From the NCBI GenBank assembly GCA_016716185.1, contig JADJWV010000002.1, forward strand, positions 1,526,501-1,590,500: a DNA stretch of 64,000 bases. Reading direction: 5' to 3'. This DNA comes from Saprospiraceae bacterium (lineage in GTDB: Bacteria > Bacteroidota > Bacteroidia > Chitinophagales > Saprospiraceae). Position numbers and translations under genes: made by a program. This document shows, in pieces, positions 10,045 to 17,371 of this stretch (the first letter of the stretch is position 1; every line of letters starts with the position of its first letter). A model generated the notes under the pieces. The model was not told where the DNA came from. It saw only the letters and a list, made by a program, of their open reading frames with translations, and made no database searches.

Positions 10045-10677
10045 GATGCAGCAAAATGAATGATGAATGAAATAAAAGAACAGATGGATGATTTGAGGTG
10101 CCAAACATTGGGTCCTTGGAACAAGAGGGTCAACGGTCTGCCAGTTTCAATTTTGAATTGCAGGACTCTGCGAAAAAAATCTTTGGATTGGAGAATAAAA
10201 CACTCTTTATCAGCTCCAAAGCAAATGCATTGAGTGTTTTGGTAGGTACAAGCTAATGTAGATGCCAGATATCCTGGTTTTGCAACCATATTTCTCAGGT
10301 TTAGTCAATGACAATCGGACATTTTGCATTAGCTCCAAACGCGATAAAATATTTAACTATTTATATCTGCCTGAAAACCAATAAAATACTACTACTACTG
10401 TCTTAAAATTGTCAATTCAAAGGTAATAAATATTCAGTTTATTTTAAAAAATTTAACATTTCAGGAAGCTAAAATTCTTAACTTGATTGTTGAATTAAGG
10501 TCAAAATCAAAGATCGGATTTATTTATTCCTCTGCTGTTTCGTGCTTTTTTGATAAATCCATATATTATTTTTTGTTAATTTGTTTAAGAACTTCGCCTT
10601 GAATGATTTATTTCACTATTTATGCAAAAGCATTTGGTAAAGAAAAGCGCTTTTAAATTTCAATATCCAATAATCGA
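10045..10677. other. Intergenic region between divergent genes (633 bp)
   Basis: AT-rich, most strongly at 10320-10670. It holds the candidate giant-gene promoter at 10418 and a doubtful 82-codon minus-strand frame (10041-10289) whose TGA overlaps the giant gene's ATG as ATGA. That frame has an odd Cys/Phe/Ser-rich composition and no recognisable domain, so I do not call it a gene. No hairpin terminator or RNA gene was seen. Confidence 0.5.
10418..10425 (-). promoter_or_regulatory. Candidate -7 box for the giant gene
   Basis: TACCTTTG on the minus strand matches the Bacteroidota consensus TAnnTTTG. It is the only exact match I found between the giant gene's ATG and the divergent peroxidase gene. 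If used, the mRNA would have an unusually long leader of about 370 nt. Confidence 0.4.
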
Positions 10678-12648
10678 ATGAGATCTTTGAGTATCAGATC
10701 TAATGTTTACAGCATCAGTCTTTTTCTGTTATTTTGGCTGCTTCACTCATTCGGCGATAGTTTGACTTCACACCATTCGAAAAAAACTTATTTTAAACCT
10801 GTAAACCCAATTGAGCTTACTCCATATCAACAACTTTATTTCGAACGGTTAACGGCTTTGGGAGATTCTGTTAACCATTTACTCAATTTGCTGGAAGATA
10901 AGGATATATCGAATTATTCCAATCTGGAATCTTCCCTAAAAGCTGCCAGAAAAACCTTAAAGGCCGGCGATTTTTTTTGGAGGTATATAGACCCCATTCA
11001 ATACCGAAAATTGAACGGAGTCCTGCCTGTCGAATGGGAAGTCGAAGTTTTTGAAAAATGGGAGGCTCCCTATCGAAGAGAAGGAGGAGGATTCTTCCTT
11101 CTGGAAGAACAACTTGGAGAAACGCATCGCGATCCTGATCCAATGAAATTGCTTTTGCGGAAGTCAAAGGAGGCCATTCTTGCATTCAGACAAGACAGCA
11201 ACACCAGGCAACTTTCCGATCCGGGTCATTTTTATTTTGCGAACAGGCTGTTTCTATTGAATCTGGCTGTGATATACACCAGTGGATTTGAGAATCCGGA
11301 TACAGCTCAGATTCTGCCCGAATTATTATCGATGCTCCATAAGACCAGGGACATTTACGCAGCATTTGCACTTTCTCATCCTGCTTATTTACTACCTGCT
11401 GATTACACCAACCTGTTCTACAGAATGATCTTTTTTATCAATTCAAGTCAGGGAGTATATTCGAATTTCGACCATTTTACTTTTATCAAAGATTATGTAA
11501 ATCCCTTATACCGTTTGAACGCAAAAAGAATCCTTGAGCTCAATCTGAGATCGAAGAGCTTCAATGATTATGCCCTCAACAATCAAGCTCCAGATATTTT
11601 TTCTAAGAATCTCTACCGCGCGCAGGAGAATTTTTTTCTGTTTAAAAGGGCTGCTGCAACCACCAAAGCAGAATTGATTAAATTGGGGGAATTGTTGTTT
11701 CACGATCCTTTGTTATCCGGAAACAATTTGCGATCCTGTGCATCTTGCCATAAACCCGGCCAATTTTTTACAGATACGGCTACCAGGACAGCCTTGACCT
11801 TTGACCAACAGGGCCTGTTGGCAAGAAATGCACCAACCCTTTTGAATGCAGCAAGCAACCACCTGATGATGTACGACGGTTTGCACTTAAGCCTGAAAGA
11901 TCAATTAAAAGCCGTGCATCTGAATGTAGAAGAAATGAAAGGGGATGTGGTGACCACCATGAAAGAGTTGTTGTCCTGTTCTGTTTATAAAAACAAACTC
12001 GAAGCATTAGCTGCGCAGAGTACCGAAAAAAAATTGTCTTTTGACCATGTGGCAGAAGCCATCATAGCTTATTACACCCGTTTCGATACTTCGGTTTCTG
12101 GATTTGACAAAGCCATAAGAGGTCAGACTGAAATTTCCAAAACCGTGAAAAAGGGATTTAATTTATTTATGGGAAAAGCGGCTTGCGGAACCTGTCACTT
12201 TGCTCCACATTTTAATGGCATCAAGCCACCATACACCGGAAACGAATTTGAGGTTTTAGGAGTGCCCGTCGATACCCAATTTACCTCGCTGAGTCCTGAT
12301 CCCGGACGATTTGGTGTGCACCCGGTTCCTGAAATGCGAAATGCCTTCAGAACGGGTGCGTTGCGCAACATCGCCAGAACGAAACCCTACATGCATAATG
12401 GAATTTACAATAGCCTGCTGGAAGTCATTGAATTTTACAACAAAGGAGGTGCAAAGGGAAGAGGGTTGAGTCTGGATAACCAAACCTTGCCGGAGGATCA
12501 TTTAAATCTAACAGATTCGGAAAAGATACAACTGCTCCGGTTTTTAGAAAGTTTGAACGAAGATGTATCTATTCAATCCACATTACCTGCCTTACCGGGG
12601 TGCAAAACAAAAGAATTAAACCAACGCGCAGTGGGGGGCGTTTATTGA
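10678..12648 (+). CDS. Di-haem cytochrome c peroxidase (MauG/CCP family) with N-terminal helical domain
   Basis: 656 residues. After a hydrophobic N-terminal export segment (residues ~11-27) comes a ~290-residue, mostly helical domain without haem motifs. The C-terminal half is a CCP/MauG domain with two c-haem sites, CASCH at 354-358 and CGTCH at 503-507. The stretch KPYMHNG near 569-575 probably supplies an axial Met (572), as in family members. Expected to be periplasmic, reducing peroxide with electrons from small c-type cytochromes, or oxidising an unknown substrate. The next gene, a mono-haem lipoprotein, begins 5 bp after the stop and is a plausible electron partner. The N-terminal domain resembles imelysin-like regions of Bacteroidota homologues only in general helical character. 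Confidence 0.88.
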   Translation: MRSLSIRSNVYSISLFLLFWLLHSFGDSLTSHHSKKTYFKPVNPIELTPYQQLYFERLTALGDSVNHLLNLLEDKDISNYSNLESSLKAARKTLKAGDFFWRYIDPIQYRKLNGVLPVEWEVEVFEKWEAPYRREGGGFFLLEEQLGETHRDPDPMKLLLRKSKEAILAFRQDSNTRQLSDPGHFYFANRLFLLNLAVIYTSGFENPDTAQILPELLSMLHKTRDIYAAFALSHPAYLLPADYTNLFYRMIFFINSSQGVYSNFDHFTFIKDYVNPLYRLNAKRILELNLRSKSFNDYALNNQAPDIFSKNLYRAQENFFLFKRAAATTKAELIKLGELLFHDPLLSGNNLRSCASCHKPGQFFTDTATRTALTFDQQGLLARNAPTLLNAASNHLMMYDGLHLSLKDQLKAVHLNVEEMKGDVVTTMKELLSCSVYKNKLEALAAQSTEKKLSFDHVAEAIIAYYTRFDTSVSGFDKAIRGQTEISKTVKKGFNLFMGKAACGTCHFAPHFNGIKPPYTGNEFEVLGVPVDTQFTSLSPDPGRFGVHPVPEMRNAFRTGALRNIARTKPYMHNGIYNSLLEVIEFYNKGGAKGRGLSLDNQTLPEDHLNLTDSEKIQLLRFLESLNEDVSIQSTLPALPGCKTKELNQRAVGGVY

Positions 12649-12653
12649 TCAAT

Positions 12654-13013
12654 ATGTTTACAATTACCAATCTAAAGAGCTTTAGTTTTATATGTTTTAT
12701 GTTGGGGGTGCTGGCATGCGCCAAAAAAGGAAGCGAATACTTTTTGCCAGCCGACATGCATCCCAATACAAGGAATTCATTTATTGTCTATTTGGACAAA
12801 GGCAAAAATTTATACAGAGAGTTTTGTTCTGAATGTCATGGGATCCATTCGGCGGGAAAAGACAGCATTCCCAATTTTTCTAATGCGCAACTGGATATGT
12901 ACCAGGCCAAGCTTTCGATGCAGTCTTCACCTTCCCATGGCATGGTGGAAACTCTGACCTACGAAGAAGTCGAATCGATACTTAACTTTCTTAGATTCAG
13001 GAAGAAAAAATGA
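12654..13013 (+). CDS. Mono-haem c-type cytochrome lipoprotein
   Basis: 119 residues from the ATG at 12654. A longer frame opening at 12600 overlaps the upstream gene and would bury the signal peptide. The lipobox LGVLAC puts the lipidated Cys at 22. A single haem motif CSECH lies at 58-62, and the Met of SHGM near residue 100 could be the sixth ligand. It sits 5 bp downstream of the di-haem peroxidase and is followed at once by a terminator, so the pair looks like a two-gene operon. Likely a membrane-tethered electron shuttle in the periplasm. The class is clear; the partner assignment is inferred from position. Confidence 0.8.
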   Translation: MFTITNLKSFSFICFMLGVLACAKKGSEYFLPADMHPNTRNSFIVYLDKGKNLYREFCSECHGIHSAGKDSIPNFSNAQLDMYQAKLSMQSSPSHGMVETLTYEEVESILNFLRFRKKK

Positions 13014-13014
13014 G

Positions 13015-13037
13015 AGGGAATTAAAAATTCCCTTTTT
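13015..13037 (+). terminator. Intrinsic terminator after the cytochrome pair
   Basis: Perfect 8-bp stem AGGGAATT / AATTCCCT with an AAA loop, followed by a T run. It starts one base after the cytochrome stop codon. A looser T run on the other side means it may also serve the convergent ndk gene. Confidence 0.75.
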
Positions 13038-13048
13038 CAATATCAGTT

Positions 13049-13474
13049 TTACTGATTGAATATTTCGGTACCTGCAAAGTGAAAACTTCCTTCGATGACT
13101 GCATTTTCATCGGAATCAGAACCGTGTACAGCATTCTCTCCTACATTTTTTGCATAAAGCGCACGAATCGTTCCGGGTTCTGCTTTTGCTGGATCCGTGG
13201 CTCCGATAAGTTTCCTGAAGTCTTCAACGGCATTTGTTTTTTCAAGGATAGCGGCTACGATCGGACCTCTTGACATAAAAGCTACGAGTTCTCCATAAAA
13301 AGGTCTTTCCCTGTGCACTGCATAGAATTCACCTGCCTTCTCGGGAGATAGTTTTGTGTATTTCATGGCTACGATCCTGAAACCACCTCCAATTATTTTG
13401 TCGAGTATTGCTCCCATATGTCCGGATTCAACAGCATCCGGTTTGATCATCATAAATGTCCTGGTCCCTTTCAT
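13049..13474 (-). CDS. ndk: Nucleoside diphosphate kinase
   Basis: 141 residues, the usual length for a bacterial NDK. Transfers the gamma-phosphate from NTPs to NDPs in the cytoplasm through a phospho-histidine. The active-site motif NAVHGSDS places the catalytic His at 117, and the start region contains the TFMMIKPDAV strand typical of the family. Monocistronic, convergent with the cytochrome pair. A TAnnTTTG box (TAGATTTG) lies 21 bp upstream of the ATG. Confidence 0.97.
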   Translation of the reverse strand: MKGTRTFMMIKPDAVESGHMGAILDKIIGGGFRIVAMKYTKLSPEKAGEFYAVHRERPFYGELVAFMSRGPIVAAILEKTNAVEDFRKLIGATDPAKAEPGTIRALYAKNVGENAVHGSDSDENAVIEGSFHFAGTEIFNQ

Positions 13475-13494
13475 TTTGAATAAAATTTGGGCAG

Positions 13495-13502
13495 CAAATC
13501 TA
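13495..13502 (-). promoter_or_regulatory. Candidate -7 box for ndk
   Basis: TAGATTTG on the minus strand, an exact TAnnTTTG match 21 bp before the ndk ATG. No convincing -33 element was seen. Confidence 0.5.
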
Positions 13503-13605
13503 TTGTAGTTCGCGTCTTCAATGGCAATTGCTTACTTAGTTTGTGCAGTCATTAACAATTAGAAAGGAAAAATAACGCCTATTTCTAGGCAATTTTGCAG
13601 GCTTT

Positions 13606-14595
13606 ATGGATGCAATCAATCAGCTAAAAGAGCTCATACAATCGCCAAAAAACAGCATCATCCTTTCACATCGAAATCCCGATGGAGATGCTCTTGGTTC
13701 CAGTCTTGGTCTGAGCTTATTTCTTCAGCAATATCAGCATAATGTACGCGTCATTTTCCCAAGTGAATATCCGGTCAATTTCGAATGGATGCCTCAGACT
13801 GAAGAAATTGTAATTTACGATTTGAATCCCAAATTGGCAGAGCAGTATATTCAACAGGCAGATTTAATTTTTTGTCTGGACTTCAATTCGTTGGAGCGCA
13901 TTGATAAAATGGCAGTGATGGTCTCCGAACGCCATGTTCCCAAGATCATGATCGACCACCACATCGATCCGGAGCCTTTTGCGGACCTTCAATTCAGCGA
14001 TGAACATTCCAGTTCCACTTCGGAAATGGTTTATGAAATCATCAGGCATATAAGCGAAGAAAAGAGCAGCAAAAATTTGATCCTGGATTGCCTGTATACG
14101 GGTATCATGACGGATACCGGATCGTTTCACCATGCAACCAGTTCGAAAGTTTTTAAGATCCTTGCCGAGTTTAAAGAAATGGGATTGAATGATACGAGGA
14201 TCCAGGAACTGGTCAATAATAGTCAACCGGATAAGTATTTAAAATTACTGGGCCATTGTTTGCACAACAGGATGGAATTGTATCCCGAACAGCAATTTGG
14301 TTTGATCTGGTTGAGTAAGGATGATTACAGGAATTTTGATATCAAGCGTGGCGATACGGAAGGCATCATCAATTACCTGATGATGTTAAAATCCGTGAGG
14401 GTAGGAGCTTTGGTGATGAATCAACCCAACATTGTAAAATTATCGCTTCGGTCTAAAGGAGATTTTTCCGTGCAACAGTTGTGTAAAAAACATTTTAACG
14501 GAGGAGGTCACCGGAATGCTTCCGGTGGTTATTTTAAGTCGGGTTTAGAAGAGGCCATATTAAAATTAAAACAAGCCATGCACGTGGTTTCATAA
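13606..14595 (+). CDS. nrnA: DHH/DHHA1 phosphoesterase, NrnA-like (oligoribonuclease / pAp phosphatase)
   Basis: 329 residues. DHH-family metal-binding motifs are present: HRNPDGDALG at 22-31, DHH at 117-119, and the C-terminal DHHA1 signature GGGHRNASGG at 299-308. NrnA-type enzymes degrade short oligoribonucleotides and dephosphorylate pAp in the cytoplasm. The gene is divergent from ndk, with 131 bp between starts, and is followed 38 bp later by an FKBP lipoprotein gene. Family assignment is firm; the exact substrate split between nanoRNA and pAp cannot be read from sequence. Confidence 0.9.
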   Translation: MDAINQLKELIQSPKNSIILSHRNPDGDALGSSLGLSLFLQQYQHNVRVIFPSEYPVNFEWMPQTEEIVIYDLNPKLAEQYIQQADLIFCLDFNSLERIDKMAVMVSERHVPKIMIDHHIDPEPFADLQFSDEHSSSTSEMVYEIIRHISEEKSSKNLILDCLYTGIMTDTGSFHHATSSKVFKILAEFKEMGLNDTRIQELVNNSQPDKYLKLLGHCLHNRMELYPEQQFGLIWLSKDDYRNFDIKRGDTEGIINYLMMLKSVRVGALVMNQPNIVKLSLRSKGDFSVQQLCKKHFNGGGHRNASGGYFKSGLEEAILKLKQAMHVVS

Positions 14596-14633
14596 ATGCA
14601 ACAATTCATATTTAATCAGAAACAATTATAACA

Positions 14634-15530
14634 ATGAAAAACTTTTTATTTATTTTATCTGTCGCATCAGTTTTTTTATTGAACGGGTGCAAACAAAATG
14701 CATCTATGCAAAAAACACTGAACGGATTTGATTTTGAATTCATTCAGAATGAATCCGGCGAGTCACCTAAGGAAGGCGATTATGTTTATTTTCGCTATTA
14801 TGTTAAAACCGGGGATTCTTTGTTGTTTTCATCGACCATGCAAAACGACATGATCCGCTTTAAATTGCCTAAAGTTGAAAAGCAGGAAGCCAAGAATGCT
14901 CAACCCATGCTTGAAGCCATTTATTTAATGTCAAAAGGCGATAGTGCTGTCGTGCATCAGGTTGTAGATGAGGATATGAAAAAAGCAATTGGCATTTCTA
15001 ATGTCGAGAAGTTATCATTTTATGTTGCTCTTTTGGACGTTAAAGATGAAGCTTCCTACAAAGCAGACATGGAAGTAGAACAAAAGAAAGCTGAAGAAAA
15101 GAGAATAGCCATGCAAGGCGAAGCTGCTGCTGTTGCAGAAAAAGCTAAAGTAATTTTAGCGGACTTTAAAGCGGGCAAATTCGATGCAACTTTATTAAAG
15201 ACAGAAAGTGGATTGAGGTACATCGTACACGAAGCAGGTAATGGTCCGAAAGCAGAATCTGGCAAACCGGTTTCAGTGCATTATTACGGGATGTTGATGG
15301 ATGGTACTAAATTTGATGATTCGTGGTCCAGAGGAGATGTTTTTAAATTTATGTTGGGCCAGGGACAAGTCATTCCAGGTTGGGACGAAGGAGTATCAAA
15401 TCTCAACGAAGGGGCAAAAGCTACCCTGATTATACCTGCAGCATTGGGATATGGTGCAGAGGGAGCTCCACCATCGATTCCTGGAAATTCTGAATTGATG
15501 TTTTATATTGAAGTTCAGAAAGTTAATTAA
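14634..15530 (+). CDS. FKBP-type peptidyl-prolyl isomerase lipoprotein
   Basis: 298 residues with a lipoprotein signal (LLNGC, lipidated Cys19). Residues ~35-140 look like a degenerate FKBP fold, followed by a charged, alanine-rich helical linker (~140-180). A canonical FKBP domain fills ~195-298, with VHYYGMLMDGTKFD, PGWDEG and the PAALGYG stretch. It should act on proline bonds of envelope proteins from the outer-membrane or periplasmic side. A strong hairpin with a T run follows the stop, so it ends its transcription unit before prfB. Confidence 0.9.
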   Translation: MKNFLFILSVASVFLLNGCKQNASMQKTLNGFDFEFIQNESGESPKEGDYVYFRYYVKTGDSLLFSSTMQNDMIRFKLPKVEKQEAKNAQPMLEAIYLMSKGDSAVVHQVVDEDMKKAIGISNVEKLSFYVALLDVKDEASYKADMEVEQKKAEEKRIAMQGEAAAVAEKAKVILADFKAGKFDATLLKTESGLRYIVHEAGNGPKAESGKPVSVHYYGMLMDGTKFDDSWSRGDVFKFMLGQGQVIPGWDEGVSNLNEGAKATLIIPAALGYGAEGAPPSIPGNSELMFYIEVQKVN

Positions 15531-15552
15531 TAATTTTTATTTAGGAAATAGC

Positions 15553-15600
15553 AAAAGGGATTTGCAAGTTTTTGACGGATCCCTTTTGATTTTTAATTTT
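15553..15600 (+). terminator. Intrinsic terminator after the FKBP gene
   Basis: AAAAGGGAT (15553-15561) pairs perfectly with ATCCCTTTT (15579-15587) around a 17-nt loop; T-rich sequence follows. It lies between the FKBP stop and the prfB ATG. Confidence 0.6.
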
Positions 15601-15611
15601 AGATCTTGTCT

Positions 15612-16704
15612 ATGACTATAGAACAATTTAAAGATTTAAAGAAAAGGCTCGGTGAGCTAAGGGGGTTTCTTTGACGTCGATCATAAGAGAATTCAGATAG
15701 AGGATAAGGAGCAACAGGCATTGGACCCGAATTTCTGGAATCAGCCGGAAAGGGCGGAAGAGATCATGAAGGAAATTAAATCTGCAAAGAAGTGGCTTTC
15801 CTCATATACTCAGGCTGAAACAGCGGTAAATGACCTGGAAGTGTTGTGGGAATTCGCCGAAACCGGCGATGTTAGCGAACAGGAGCTCGATGATAAGTAT
15901 CAGGAATGTATCCACATCATCGACGATATTGAATTCAGATCCACACTGAATAAACCGGAAGATGAATTGAGTTGCGTAATTGAAATTAATGCCGGAGCAG
16001 GGGGTACTGAATCCTGTGACTGGTCGGCGATGTTGTATCGCATGTATTTGATGTGGGCAGAGCGCAATGGCTACAAAGTGAGTCAGATCAACTATCAGGC
16101 CGGCGATGTGGCAGGTATTAAAACTGCAGAACTCGAGATCAATGGCGAATATGCTTATGGCATGTTGAAAGGAGAAAATGGTGTACATCGATTGGTGAGA
16201 GTCAGCCCATTTAATTCTCAGGGTAAACGGATGACATCATTTTCATCGGTATTTGTGCATCCGCTTGTCGACGATCGCATTGAGGTTAATATCAACACTG
16301 CAGATCTGGAATGGGATACATTCAGGTCGAGTGGGGCGGGAGGACAGCATGTCAATAAAACAGAATCCGCTGTGCGGGTACGACATCTGCCAAGTGGACT
16401 GGTTGTGGAATGTCAGCAGGAAAGGTCCCAGCATCAAAATCGCGAAAAGGCATTGCAACTTCTAAAATCCAAATTGTATGAAAAAGAACTCGAGCGGCAG
16501 ATGTTTGAGAGAAACAAAGTCGAAGCCACGAAAATGAAAAACGAATGGGGTTCACAAATCCGTTCTTATGTATTGGATGACCGCCGTGTGAAAGACCACA
16601 GGACAGATTATCAAACTTCTCAAACTGAACTGGTACTCGATGGGTATATCGATGAGTTTCTGAAAGCTTATCTGATGAGTAAACAGGAAGTTGCGGGGGA
16701 ATGA
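15612..16704 (+). CDS. prfB: Peptide chain release factor 2, programmed +1 frameshift
   Basis: Reads from ATG 15612 for 20 codons to CTT at 15669-15671, meets an in-frame TGA at 15672-15674, and resumes in the +1 frame at GAC 15673: join(15612..15671,15673..16704), 363 residues. The slippery site CTT TGA C is preceded by AGGGGG, the Shine-Dalgarno-like stimulator known for this gene. RF2 recognises UGA and UAA stops, so a shortage of it promotes read-through by frameshifting (established autoregulation). The anticodon-mimic SPF is at 198-200 and the catalytic GGQ at 243-245. Annotation that ignores the shift would start at an internal TTG (15721) and lose the N-terminus. Confidence 0.96.
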
Positions 16705-17015
16705 GATTTGTTTGAATAAACGAATGTGTATTTCGACCTTTTAAGTTTTTGAAAATTAGGAATAGTGTTATGGTTGTATAGAACCGCTGTTTCCAGAAAC
16801 TGTCCAAAAAAAAATATTTATTTACAAAGTTATATTTCCTGGCTCAGGCAGTAAAAATAATTCTGGCTTATTTTATTCTAAAATTTCTGTATTTTAATCT
16901 GCGCGATTTGCGTCATCTGCGGGCCAAATATTTCGGGAATTCAAGCAGATTGCACAGATTGCGGTATAAGTAAAGTGCATTTAACTGGCAGCTAAATGCT
17001 TGCAGACGATGTCCA
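16705..17015. other. Intergenic region after prfB with an extragenic palindromic repeat
   Basis: 311 bp without a credible gene. The left half is AT-rich. The right half contains the AATCTGCG-type inverted repeat listed separately. No clear terminator for prfB was found. Confidence 0.6.
16896..16964. repeat. AATCTGCG-type extragenic inverted repeat
   Basis: AATCTGCGCGATTTGC at 16896 is matched by GCAGATTGCACAGATT near 16946-16961 as an inverted repeat; 13 of 16 positions pair and the other three are G-U compatible. Short phrases of this type (CTGCG/ATTTGCG) recur between genes in many Bacteroidota genomes, as I recall; copy number here cannot be judged from one window. Confidence 0.6.
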
Positions 17016-17333
17016 TTACTTTTTCACAATACTCCTGGCCCAATTATAATATTCCTTGTTGACCTGCATTTCAAAATGGCCTATAAAAGGTAATTCATAA
17101 GGATGCATTTTTCGAATGGCTTTTCTAAGAGCTTTTTGAGATGCTTTCAGAGTTTTAGCAATCAACACAATTTCATCGGATTTTTCAAATTGTTTGTTCC
17201 AAAGGAAATTTGAATGCACTGGAAAATACTGAACACAGGCAGCTATTTTGTTTTCAATGAGATGCATACCTGTTTCTCTTGCAGATATTTCGTCCGGATA
17301 GGGTATGTAGAAAAAAACAATTGATTTATTCAT
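17016..17333 (-). CDS. cutA: Divalent-cation tolerance protein CutA
   Basis: 105 residues from ATG 17333; the frame can extend to a TTG at 17366 but those 11 residues do not look like CutA. The protein has the family's ferredoxin-like strand order: an IVFFYIPYPDE start, KIAACVQYFPVHSNFLWN in the first half and HPYELPFI near residue 80. CutA is a small cytoplasmic trimer linked to copper and divalent-ion tolerance, with its biochemical role still unclear. It lies 38 bp downstream of ppk1 on the same strand and may share its transcript. Confidence 0.9.
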   Translation of the reverse strand: MNKSIVFFYIPYPDEISARETGMHLIENKIAACVQYFPVHSNFLWNKQFEKSDEIVLIAKTLKASQKALRKAIRKMHPYELPFIGHFEMQVNKEYYNWARSIVKK

Positions 17334-17371
17334 AAGCGCTTGTTCAATTTGGTAATAATGATTCAATCAGA

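Noticed and set aside
10041..10289. 82-codon minus frame as a gene
   Set aside because: Unusual Cys/Phe/Ser-rich composition and no domain; only the ATGA overlap supports it. Kept as a finding, not a feature.
15672..15674. Stop codon early in prfB taken as a pseudogene signal
   Set aside because: The CTT TGA C site with a preceding AGGGGG is the known programmed frameshift, and the downstream frame is full length.
15721..15723. TTG start for prfB
   Set aside because: The frameshifted frame from ATG 15612 gives the family's N-terminus and length.
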